Positions 42,241 to 52,050 of a DNA stretch of 64,000 bases are shown in pieces. The stretch covers positions 8,680,001 through 8,744,000 of the forward strand of contig OY756960.1 of NCBI GenBank assembly GCA_963580455.1, written 5' to 3'. The translations under genes were made by a program, and so were the position numbers. The notes below the pieces were generated by a model. It had not been told where the DNA came from. It did not search any database and was given only the letters and a program-made list of their open reading frames with translations. The stretch is from Euonymus europaeus (taxonomy: Eukaryota; Streptophyta; Magnoliopsida; Celastrales; Celastraceae). The first letter of the stretch is position 1. Every line of letters begins with the position of its first letter.

Positions 42241-45231
42241 TTATTGTCCATTTGTCATAAAAAGGTGGTGTTTTGGCATCGAAATAATCTAGGAAGCTTA
42301 TACTCGAAAAATTTGACATACAAGAACAATAAAAAGTGTATATCGTGCAACTTTGACGGTTCGAAATTGCTCAACTCTTTCGATGGAGTTGTTTTTAATA
42401 GTTTTGCAGAATTTAGACCGATATTGTTCTCTTGACAACAAAACAATTTGCGAAGTGAATACTAGTAATTTTGGACATAAAGAAACAATAAAAAGTGCAT
42501 ACCGAGCAACTTTTGTTGTTCGGAATTGCTCAACTCTATCTATGGAGGAGCTTTTAACGGTTTTTATCCATTTGTCATAGAAAGTTGGTGTTTCGGCTTC
42601 GAAATAATCTAGGAAGCTTATACTCGTAAAATTTGACATAGAAGAACGATAAAAAGTGTACACCGAGCAACTTTTAAGGTCCGAAGTTACTCAACTCTAT
42701 CTATGGAGGAGCTTTTAACGGTTTTTGTGCATTTTTCATAGAAAGGTAATGTTTTGGCATCGAAATAATCTAGGAAGCTTATACTCGTAAATTTTGACAT
42801 AGTAGAACAATAAAAAGTGTACACCGAGCAACGTTCATGGTCCGAAGTTGCTCAACTCTATCTATGGAGGAGCTTTTAACGGTTTTTGTCCATTTGGCAT
42901 AGAAATGTGGTGATTTGGCATCGAAATAATATAGGAAGCTTATAATCGTAAAATTTGACATAGAACAACAATAAAAAGTGTACAACGAGCAACTTTGATG
43001 GTCCGAAGTTGCTCAACTCTATCTATGATGGGGATTTTAACGCTTTTTGTCAATTGGGCATAGTTACATGGTGTTTTGGCATTGAAATAATCTAGAAGGC
43101 TTATACTCATAAAATTTGACATAGAAGAACCATAAAAAGTGTACACATAGCAACTTTCAAGGTCCAAAGTTGCTCAACTCTATCTATGGGGAAGCTTTCA
43201 ACGGTTTTTGTCCATTTGTCATAGAAAGGTAGTGTTTTGGCAAAGAAATAATCTGGAAAGCTTATACTCGAAAAATTCGACAAAGAAGAACAATAAAAAG
43301 CGTACACCGAGCAACTTTCATGGTCCGAAGTTGCTCAACTCTGTCTTTGGAGGAGCTTTTAATGGTTTTTGTCCATTTGGCATAGAAATGTGGTGTTTTG
43401 GCATCGAAATAATCTAGGAAGCTTATACTTGAAAATTTGACAAAGAAGATTAATAAAAAATGTACACCGAGCAACTTGCATGGTCCGAAGTTGCTCAACT
43501 CTATCTACGGAGAAGCTTTTAACGGTTTTTGTTCATTTGGCATAGAAATGTGGTGTTTTGGCATGGAAATAATCTAGAAAGCTTATACTCGTAAAATTTA
43601 ACATAGAAGAACAATAAAAAGTGTACACCGAGCAACTTTCATGGTCCGATGTTACTCAACTCTATCTATGGAGGAGCTTTTAACGGTTTTTGTCCATTTG
43701 TCATAGAAAGGAGGTGTTTTGGCATCGAAATAATCTAGGTAGCTTATACTCAAAAAATTTGACACAGAAGAACAATGAAAAGTGTATATCGTGCAACTTT
43801 TGTAGTTCGAAATTGCTCAACTCTTTCGATGGAGTTGTTTTTAATAGTTTTGCCGAATTTAGACCGATATTGTTCTCTTGACAACAAAACAAATTACGAA
43901 GCGACTACTAGTAATTTTGGACATAAAGAAACAATAAAAAGTGCATACCGAGCAACTTTAGTGGTTCGGAATTGCTCAACTCTCCTTATGGTGGAGCTTT
44001 TATTGGTTTTCATTCTTTGTCGTAGAAAGTTGATGTTTTATCATCGAAATAATCTAGGAAGTTATACTCGTAAAATTTGACATAGAAGAACAATAAAATG
44101 TGTACACCGAGCAACTTTGATGGTCCGAAGTTGTTCAACTCTATCTATGGAGGAGCTTTTAACGGTTTTTGTCCATTATTCATAGAAAGTTGGTGTTTTG
44201 GCATCGAAATAATCTAGGAAGCTTATACTCGTAAAATTTGACATAGAACAACAATAAAAAGTATACACCGAGCAACTTTCATGGTCCGAAGTTGTCAACT
44301 CTATCTATGAAGGAGCTTTTAACGATTTTTTTCCATATGTCATAGAAATGTGGTGTTTTGACATCGAAGTAATCTAGGATGCTTGGACACGTAAAATTTG
44401 ACATAGAAGAACAATAAAAAGAGCACACCGAGCGACTTTCATGGTCCGAAGTTGCTCAACTCTATCTATGGAGGAGCTTTTAACTGTTATTGTCCATTTG
44501 TCATAGAAAGGTGGTGTTTTGGCATCGAAATAATCTGGGAAGCTTATACTCGAAAAATTTGACATAGAAGAACATTAAAAAGTGTATATCGTGCAACTTT
44601 GACTGTTTCAAATTGCTCAACTCTATCTATGAAGGAACTTTTAACGGTTTTTGTCCATTTTTCATAGAATGTTGGTGTTCGGCATCGAAAAAATCTAGGA
44701 ATATTATACTCGTACATTTGACATAGAAGAACAATAAAAAGTGTATACCGAGCAACTTTCATGGTCCGAAGTTGTCAACTCTATCTATGGTGGAGCATTT
44801 AGCGGTTTTTGTTCATTTGTCACAGAAAGGTGTTTTATTTGCATCGAAATAATCTAGGAAGCTTATACTCGTAAAATTTGACATAGAAGAACAATAAAAA
44901 GTGTACACCGAGCAACTTTGATGGTCCGAAGTTGCTCAACTCTATCTATGGAGGAGCTTTTAACGGTTTTTGTCCATTTGGCATAGATATGTGGTGTTTT
45001 GGCATCGAAATAATCTACGAAGCTTATACTCATAAAATTTGACATAGAAGAACAATAAAAAGTGTACACCGAGCAACTTTCATGGTCCGAATTTGCTCAA
45101 CTCTATCTATGGAGGAGCTTTTAACGGTTTTTGTCCATTTGTCGTACAATGGTGATTTTTTGGCATCGAAATAATCTAGGAAGCTTATACTCAAAAAATT
45201 TGACATAGAAGAACAATAAAAAGTGTACACC

Positions 45232-45253
45232 GAGCAACTTTGATGGTCCGAAG
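45232..45253. other. Satellite dyad split by the insertion
   Basis: GAGCAACTT (45,232-45,240), a 10-base spacer, then AAG (45,251-45,253). The other six bases of the right arm, TTGCTC, are at 55,965-55,970 on the far side of the element. The integration point therefore lies inside the right arm of the monomer's inverted repeat, three bases from its spacer. Confidence 0.85.
45249..45253. repeat. Target-site duplication, left (CGAAG)
   Basis: The five bases just outside the left LTR are CGAAG and are repeated just outside the right LTR (55,960-55,964). Five bases is the usual duplication length for Ty1-copia integrases. The bases belong to the satellite motif GGTCCGAAGTTGC. Confidence 0.95.
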
Positions 45254-47636
45254 TGAAATCACTAGGCTAACACAAGAGGGGGGGTGAATTGTGTTTTAAA
45301 AAACTAAATATAAACCCCAAGCACAAAACCACAACCTAAAAACTCACAAATGATTAAGGCAATGTCAAGAATGCAAATCTGCGCACTAATCGTGTAAATG
45401 CAATTTGACCTAGCAATTCAACTCGGAATGTAACGAAATTTGATATGCAATATTACAACACGTCAATGAACACTATATCAAAAATTCAGCTCAAAATTCA
45501 AAGTCTAGATATATGAACAATTCACGGACAGATTGGTATTCTGGAAAATTAACAATCAAAAGTATACCTAGAATTCAATAATCACAAGTTGTTCAACCAC
45601 AAGCAATATCCCAACAAGCAATGGCAGCAAGCAACACCCTAATATCAACTTCTAAGGCACACAAATCACCAATAACACCAATAGAATGATAATCACAAAT
45701 AAGTCACTACAAGGCAGCAAGTCTAACACACAAACAAGCAAGGAAATCAAAATAGTGTGCACAAGGATATATAGTGGTTCGGTGCTCACACCTACATCCA
45801 CTACCTAAGCCCTCAAGCTTAGGATTTCCCAATCCACTAAAGGATATATGTGGTTTTGCAAGTTCACCACAAACTTAGGGTTTCCAAGAACACCCCAAAC
45901 TTGTACACCAACAAGGTTTGAAGCTAACCTTAAACTTTCACACACCTCTCAAAGGTAATGCCCTCAAAAGGGACTTTTACAAGTATTTGGATTTTGGTTC
46001 TCTCAAGATTAGCTCTAGGCTATATATAGTTGGAGAACACTCAAATTCACAAGATGTTGATCAAATGGGTTTTGATTCAAATGTGTAGCAAACACTCATG
46101 TAATCTCACACAAAGCTCACACTGGATCAAGAATAGGTTTAGGTGAAGCTTTGTTGAAGAACTCTCAAGAACACACCAAGAGTACCCAAGGGTAGAAAGA
46201 TTTTGGGGTGGTTCAAGGAGTTTTTGGATCTCTCTTTCAAATAGGAAGATGATGGCTTGAATGTAATCAAAGTGGTAGCAAGAGATCGCAAGGAAGAAGC
46301 TTGAATCAAGAAGATGAAGTTGAGAGCAAGTAAGCTTGAACACTTAGAAAAAAATCTGCAAATGCTTCTTCCACCTAGCAAGAATGGCCGACCCTTCTCT
46401 CTTCAAAACAAACAAAACCAACTCAGCCATTGGATCAATACATCTTCAAATCTTGGCCCTTGAAGCTACTTTCAAATCTGGACCTTTCTTTAATTCAAAT
46501 GAAATTGATCTCAGCCATTGAAGATCAAGCCGTTGGCATCATTTTGTCAAGAGTTGTCCTTTTGAGTTGCACCTTGTTTGGATCAATCAAATGAGTCTTC
46601 TTCATGAAGCAACTCTCTCTCAAGGAATGCCAAACAAGTCCATCTTAAATTCTGGAAAATATTATAACTTTATGTCATCTTGTCTCTCCCTTGTCTCTTC
46701 CTTGTCTCCATAGTGCAAGTGTTAGGCACACTACCAACCAAGTATTTCAAACTTGTATTCCCTCTACTTTGTTGACTCCAAATCAAATAATAAAGCTTCT
46801 AGAAGTTCTTGAGTTAATTCTCCAGCAATAATAACACAAGTCACACGGCTGAAACCATTTCTTGCACACAAAGTGTCAAACTTGAACCAAATAGGGTTGA
46901 CCATGTCCAAACTTGTCTAAATGAGCTTCAAATCATGATGCACAAATTTTCTCAATAGAATCAGCTTCATGATACTTCAAATAGTCTCATGATGATCAGT
47001 TGATTAAGCCTACAAAAAGAATAGATGACAAAACATCCCATTTTTGCTTGTAAGCTCAAAGAGCTTCAATGCTAGCACTTAGGTTAATCAACATGTTATA
47101 AGCTTAATAAAATTCAAGTAAGCACATGATAAATCATTTCATATATAACTGAATGTGCATACAAAATTTCACTTATAACTGAGGTCATTTGGTCATTCAA
47201 TTTGATCATGCAAATCTCAACTAGCCCAGTTTAATGACTGCACAGGTGAATTTATTTCAACAGACAAATTGAACCTGATAAACTTAAAATTGACCTGACA
47301 CTATTTGACAATGAAAAATTTCAGAGTGTCTTAAATAATTTGCAAAACAAGAATCAAGTCAATCAGAGCTCATATGAATAAGTTATGACTGTTCAACCAA
47401 CGTGTGCGCAGTGTGATGTTGTGACAGATTTTAGCATCGAAAAATAAGTCAGTCCAGATTCATCCAATTTATATCAAACATGATCAAACATGATTCCAAA
47501 GATATATAATGAAGCTTAAATCAGTAGATATAATTTATTTCATGATTTATCCAAATTCATCCAAAGTTAAGCACAATCAAATAGTCCAATATGTATTTTT
47601 GCATCAAAACACAAATGTAGGACTTATGGTCCAACA
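45254..47636 (-). repeat. 3' LTR (left), 2,383 bp
   Basis: Identical in length to the right LTR, at a constant offset of 8,323 bp. Differences seen: 45,456, then 47,315, 47,321, 47,342 and 47,345 within 31 bp, then 47,401 and 47,507. That is about 0.3 percent divergence. The outer edge abuts CGAAG of the satellite and the inner edge abuts the purine tract. Confidence 0.95.
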
Positions 47637-47650
47637 ATCTCCCCCTTTTT
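47637..47650 (-). other. Polypurine tract (plus-strand primer)
   Basis: Minus-strand sequence AAAAAGGGGGAGAT directly abuts the 3' LTR start TGTTGGACC. Such a tract resists RNase H and primes second-strand DNA synthesis in LTR elements. Confidence 0.9.
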
Positions 47651-48287
47651 GATGATTACAAAACTACATGATGTAAAAGAGCTATTTGATATCAATATAA
47701 TTTGGATACCAAACCTCATGCATAAAGTGAGCAAAATTGTATCTCCATGTTGAAATCAAATGAAATTTTGAGATACATTTTCAGATTTTCAAAATCTTAT
47801 TATGCTCCCCCTCACTTTAAGCTTCCTACTCTCCCTTAACATGGCAAGCTCACTCCCCCTTAAGTTGTGCAACTAATATGCATTTTTAATCAAATCATAT
47901 GCACTTTTTCATCAGTTATCTCTCCCCCTTTTTGTAAGAACTCAAAAAGGTGAGGAAATAGGGGTAATGCAACTTCAAAAACAATGAATGGTTTAACTCA
48001 ATGAAGTGCATCAACTAATGCTTCCTAAGCCATGTAAAAACATTGAATGCATAGCTTGAAAATCATTCAAAATACCAATTAAAAATCAAATATGTTTTCA
48101 AGCTCATATATGCTAGCAAGGAATACCAATAACATGGAAGCAATCATGGATCATCATTTAAGCAAGGAATCACATCAAACACATAAGAGTTTATTTGGGA
48201 ACTCCCCCTACACATGTGCATCTCATTCAAATAAGTATATATAACCAATTGAGATGTGTCACATACAATTAAGTAAAGACCATGAGT
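47651..48287 (-). other. Non-coding spacer with repeated polypurine motifs
   Basis: 637 bases between the end of pol and the purine tract hold no frame of note and no envelope-like gene. On the minus strand there are four extra PPT-like tracts, seen on the plus strand as CTCCCCCTA (48,202), TCTCCCCCTTTTTG (47,921), CTCCCCCTTAAG (47,853) and CTCCCCCTCAC (47,805). The one at 47,921 nearly copies the true tract. Serial polypurine motifs upstream of the 3' LTR are a known trait of SIRE/Maximus elements. Confidence 0.75.
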
Positions 48288-48392
48288 TCAAGGTGCATTA
48301 ATCAATCCTAATGCATCTCTTAATTTTATAAACCTATCCTTAGCTAATGGTTTTGTAAACAAATCGGCAATATTGTGTTCTCCTTCAACATG
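48288..48392 (-). pseudogene. pol: Pol C-terminal tail after an in-frame stop
   Basis: The RNase H frame continues past the TAA at 48,393 with the copia-typical end motif NIADLFTKPL and stops at a TGA (48,288-48,290). The presence of this conserved tail shows that the TAA is a lesion and not the natural end of pol. Confidence 0.8.
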
Positions 48393-49490
48393 TTAAAGCA
48401 CAATGTTTCCTTTAGCTACATGATCTCTTATAAAATGATGTCTAATCTCAATGTGTTTGGCTTTTCCATGATGAACCGGATTCTTAGATAAATGGATTGC
48501 ACTAATGTTGTCACATTGAATAAGTGTGTTATCAAATGACATATTAAAATCAATCAATTGTTGTTTAATCCATAGAATTTGTGCAACACAACTACCTATG
48601 GCCATGTACTCGGCTTCGGTTGTACTTAAGGCAACACAAGTTTGTTTCTTTGAAAACCAAGATATAAGCATGTTCCCTAGGTATTGACATGTACCACTTG
48701 TACTTTTCCTATCAATTCTACAACCTCCATAATCGGCATCACTAAAAGCATGCAAGTCAAATGAGGATTTTCTATCATACCATAACCCTAAGGTTGGTGT
48801 ATCTTTCAAGTATCTCAATATCCTCTTAACGGCCAATAAATGTGATTCTTTAGGATTAGATTGATATCTAGCACACATACACACACTAAACATGATATCC
48901 GGCCTAGATGCGGTCAAATAAAGTAAACTTCCAATCATAGACCTATACATCTTTTGATCCACTTCTTTGCTTTTAAGGTCGGCTTCTAATTTGGATGACA
49001 CCCCCATTGGTGTAGAACATCCTTTAGACAAGTCCATCCCAAACCTTTTAAGCAAGTCATAAGTGTATTTAGTTTGACTTATATGAATGCCATGCAATGT
49101 TTGTCTAATTTGCAATCCTAGAAAATATGTCAACTCACCCATCATAGACATTTCAAATTCACTTTTCATGCACATAGCAAATTCATCACACATTGATTCC
49201 AAAGTAGCACCAAATATAATGTCATCCACATATATTTGCACAATCAACAAGTCATCACCTTTGCATTTAGTAAACAAAGTATTATCAATACTACCACAAG
49301 AAAAATCATTTTCTAACAAGAATTTACTAAGTCTCTCATACCATGCCCTAGGTGCTTGCTTTAAGCCATACAATGCCTTGTCTAATTTATAAACATGATT
49401 AGGGTATTTTTTAGATTCAAAACCCAGAGGTTGTTTAACATGCACTTCCTCATTTATCACACCATTCAAGAAAGCACTCTTAACATCCAT
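48393..49490 (-). pseudogene. pol: Reverse transcriptase core and RNase H (365 codons)
   Basis: Synthesises element cDNA and removes the RNA strand. The fragment is numbered from the ATG at 49,490, but homologous sequence extends about 12 codons upstream to the frameshift near 49,527. Reverse transcriptase motifs are MDVKSAFLNG (1-10), LYGLKQAPRAWYERL (40-54) and the catalytic YVDD at 87-90. The connection has YRSMIGSLLYLTASRPDIMF (182-201). RNase H follows with acidic residues in FSDADYGG (Asp251), STTEAEYMA (about 292-294) and QCDNISAI (Asp327), plus HIEIRHHFIRD near the end. It stops at TAA 48,393-48,395, in front of a normal pol tail in the same frame. Confidence 0.9.
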
Positions 49491-49525
49491 TTGAAAAAGT
49501 TTAAAACCCTTATAGCATGCAAAAG

Positions 49526-50563
49526 CTAATAAAGTCTAATGGCCTCCAACCTTGCAACCGGTGCAAAGGTTTCTTCATAATCTATACCCTCTTCTTGACA
49601 ATAACCTTGAGCTACTAGCCTAGCCTTATTCCTAGTCACTTCACCATTCTCATTCATCTTATTTCTAAACACCCATTTGGTTCCAATAATGGTGTGGTCT
49701 CTAGGTTTTGGAACAAGTGTCCAAACCTTGCTTCTTTCAAATTGTTCAAGTTCTTCTTGTATAGCAAAAATCCAATCTTCATCAATTAAAGCATCTTTTA
49801 CATTCTTAGGTTCTATCATAGATATCATAGCATAAAGATTTAAAGGATGAGAGTTGACCGTCGAATTCAATCTTGATCTTGTTTGAATGCCTTTTGAGAA
49901 GTCTCCAATGATAAGCTCTTTAGGATGCATGTGCTTGTCCTTCTTTTGAAGCCTATTTCCTTGATTATTAGAGCTGCCCGATTGTATATCATTACCATGT
50001 TTATCATGATCTTCATTATTAGACATAGGTTCCACTTGATTTTCTTGATTTGATGTAGCATCATTTGAGATTTTCATCTCCTTCAAGCTTCCCACCAATA
50101 AATCATCATCCTCTTTTATTTGTAGATCATGACCACCAATAGAGTGTGAACTCTTTGGATGATCTAGCCCTTCAAAACCTGAAATTTCTTCTTCTACAAG
50201 CACATTTGGATCAAGTGAAAACATATCATCGAATTTAACATGCACACTTTCTTCCACAACCTTAGACTTATCATTAAAAACTCTATAAGCTCTAGAATGA
50301 GTAGAATAACCAAGAAATATACCAATTTCACTCTTAGCATCAAACTTATCAAGATTGTCTTTTGTATTCAAAATATAGCATTTACAACCAAACACTCTAA
50401 AATAGTCAACTTTAGGCTTCCTAGCATACAAAAGCTCATATGGAGTCTTTTTCAAAATCTTTCTAATAGACAACCTATTAGAGACATAACATGCATTATT
50501 TATAGCTTCGGCCCAAAAGTATTTAGGTAAGGCATATTCAAGCATCATGGTTCTACCTAACTC
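49526..50563 (-). pseudogene. pol: Integrase C-terminus and reverse transcriptase N-terminus
   Basis: Same frame as the integrase core, beyond the TAA at 50,564. Counting from the ATG at 50,548, it starts with the end of the integrase fold ([19 protein letters not shown]), then the copia-type region [12 protein letters not shown] and [17 protein letters not shown] at about 55-95, then a polar, low-similarity linker to about residue 245. The start of reverse transcriptase follows: [51 protein letters not shown] and [12 protein letters not shown]. The frame ends at a TAG near 49,526, immediately after the last motif, where the polymerase sequence passes into another frame. A one-base loss in a T-rich stretch is the simplest explanation. 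Confidence 0.85.
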
Positions 50564-51463
50564 TTATAATGTCCTATTTTTCCTTTCAACAACTCCATTT
50601 TGTTGTGGTGTTCTAGGTGCACTAAAATTATGTGTAATACCATAAGAATTACATAAAGCATCAAATCCATAGTTTTCAAATTCACCTCCATGGTCACTCC
50701 TAATTTTGGAAACATGCAATTCATGCTCATTTTGCACTCTTTTAATGAAAGATTTAAACTCATGTAATGCATCACTTTTATGAGCTAAAAACAAACACCA
50801 AGTAAATCTTGAATAATCATCAACAATAACAAATGCATAATACTTGCCACCTAAACTCTTTGTCCTACTAGGACCAAACAAATCAATATGCAATAGTTGA
50901 AGTGGCCTAGAAGTAGAAACAACATTTTTTGATTTAAAAGACTCCTTAATTTGCTTACCTCTAATGCAATGTTCACATATAATGGAATCACCAAACTTCA
51001 ACTTGGGTAAGCCTCTAACTAATTCTTTTGAACTAAGCTTTCTCAAAGTAGAAACACCTACATGACCCAATCTTCTATGCCAATACAACATATCATCATT
51101 AGAAGAAATCAAACATGTCATATTATCATTCATCATATTTAAGTCAAGTGCATACATATGACCTATTCTAACACCGGATGTAATGATATTATCATGCTCA
51201 TCTACAATACAACATTTACCTTTCTTAAAATGTGAATCATATCCTTTATCCGCTAATTGACTAATGCTAAGCAAATTAAATTGCAATCTTTCAACCAAAA
51301 GACAATCATTTAGAGAAAAGGAACCCTTACCAACCAATCCTATGCCTAGAATCTTTCCCTTAGAATTGTCTCCAAAAGTCACATAACCACCATTCTTCTT
51401 TTCCTTGAATGAAGTAAATAAGGTTCGATCTCCACTCATATGCCTTGAGCATCCACTATCCAA
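50564..51463 (-). pseudogene. pol: Protease motif and integrase core (pol fragment)
   Basis: The open part begins at a TTG inside the protease active-site motif WYLDSGCSRHMSG, so residue numbering starts there (Asp-Ser-Gly at 2-4). The integrase zinc-binding residues are His129, His134, Cys163 and Cys166 (WHRRLGH and CEHC). The catalytic triad is Asp194 (HIDLFGP), Asp257 (IRSDHGGEF) and Glu293 (GVVERKNRTL), with 35 residues between the last two, the DD35E spacing of retroelement integrases that join cDNA to the chromosome. All these residues are intact. The frame is cut by a TAA at 50,564-50,566, six codons after the catalytic Glu, and continues in register afterwards. Confidence 0.85.
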
Positions 51464-51516
51464 GTACCATTGGCATGGATTGGATGAAGACTTGAAGCAT
51501 ACCTAACCATATGAAT

Positions 51517-52050
51517 TCAAAAGACCTTAGGTATCCAAACTTTGGATCCTTGAGGGTTAGATACAATAGCATAGACATTTAATTTTAGCACAACACTTGC
51601 ATATTCAATTTTGTCATCATATTTCAAGCACTTTGGCACCCAAACCTTTTTCAAACTCACTTTCCTCACTCTAGGGTGTGTGGCCCTAGATGAAGATGCA
51701 CCACCCAAGGAGTGAGCACCTTTGGCCTTGGCTTTTGAAGCCTTGGCCGAGCCTTGTATAGTCCTTGAAGTTTTAGTCAAGTCTCCTTTAGGTCTTACAA
51801 GCTTAATCGATTCTTCATTTTCACATTTAGAACCATCAAAAGTCATAGCATCATAACCAAGTCCACTCCTATCTAAATAATGCCTTTCAGAGGCCAACAT
51901 TTCATCCAATTTCAAGGAACTCATGGCAAATTTAGATAATTGAGTCTCTAAAAATTTATTCTTTTCTTTCATCATATCAAGCTCATGTTGCAAGGAAGTA
52001 GTATTAGAAATCATTATGCACTCATGTTCATCCCATGTAACTAATTCTTC
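51517..52050 (-). pseudogene. Gag tail after an in-frame stop
   Basis: This continues the gag frame directly after the TAA at 52,051. It carries more coiled-coil-like sequence (MMKEKNKFLETQLSKFAMSS) and then a basic, serine- and alanine-rich part ending in VWVPKCLKY and VWIPKVF, a segment that in copia elements lies just before the protease. It closes at a TGA near 51,517. The next pol motif (LDSGCSRHMSG) starts 54 bases further on in a different frame, so a frameshift lies between about 51,470 and 51,520. No separate product is expected. Confidence 0.75.

Larger units (their letters stand above)
1..45253. repeat. Satellite array, left part (160-161 bp monomers)
   Basis: Uninterrupted head-to-tail tandem array of about 280 monomers. 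The unit is recognised by anchors in fixed order: AAGCTTATACTCGTAAAA, GACATAGAAGAACAATAAAA, CGAGCAACTTTCATGGTCCG, AAGTTGCTCAACTCTATC, GGAGGAGCTTTTAACGG, TTTTGGCATCGAAATAATC. Neighbouring AAGCTT sites are typically 161 bp apart. All monomers lie in the same orientation and I saw no inversion. Many short minus-strand open frames of 60-135 codons run through it, but they are monomer by-products: they repeat every unit, overlap each other and share no domain. Monomer size near one nucleosome, AT-richness and multi-monomer blocks are typical of plant centromeric satellites. Centromere function is inference. The array starts inside a monomer at base 1. Confidence 0.97.
43260..45253. repeat. Long-range duplicate of 1,240-3,065
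   Basis: The order of private marks matches the left end of the window: CTTGAAAATTTGAC, CAACTTGCATGG with CTACGGAGAAGC, a B-C pair, GAAGTTGTCAACTC, a short unit with GGTGTTCGGCATCG and GGAATATTATACTC, a unit with GCGTTTAGCGG or GCATTTAGCGG, then GATATGTG units and GTCGTACAA. The shift is 42,026 bp at first and 42,188-42,194 bp later, so one monomer was gained on this side. The match continues past the retrotransposon (55,965 onward resembles 3,066 onward), so the element landed in one copy after the segment was duplicated. Confidence 0.82.

Noticed and set aside
306..45230. Hundreds of open frames of 60-135 codons in the satellite, mostly on the minus strand, with similar predicted peptides
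   Set aside because: They recur once per monomer, overlap their neighbours, change frame because 161 is not a multiple of three, and show no domain or start context. They are reading-frame by-products of a tandem repeat.
1..45253. Regular repeats considered as a CRISPR array
   Set aside because: The units are contiguous 160-bp satellite monomers without short repeats and unique spacers, and the element next to them is a plant retrotransposon.
46077..46381. Minus-strand frames of 88 and 80 codons inside the LTR (copy at 54,400-54,704)
   Set aside because: They overlap each other in different frames, lie in U3 around and upstream of the putative TATA box, and show no recognisable domain. Identity between copies only reflects LTR duplication.
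47651..48287. Possible envelope-like gene or captured host fragment between pol and the 3' LTR
   Set aside because: No frame of meaningful length is present and the region is AT-rich with polypurine motifs only.
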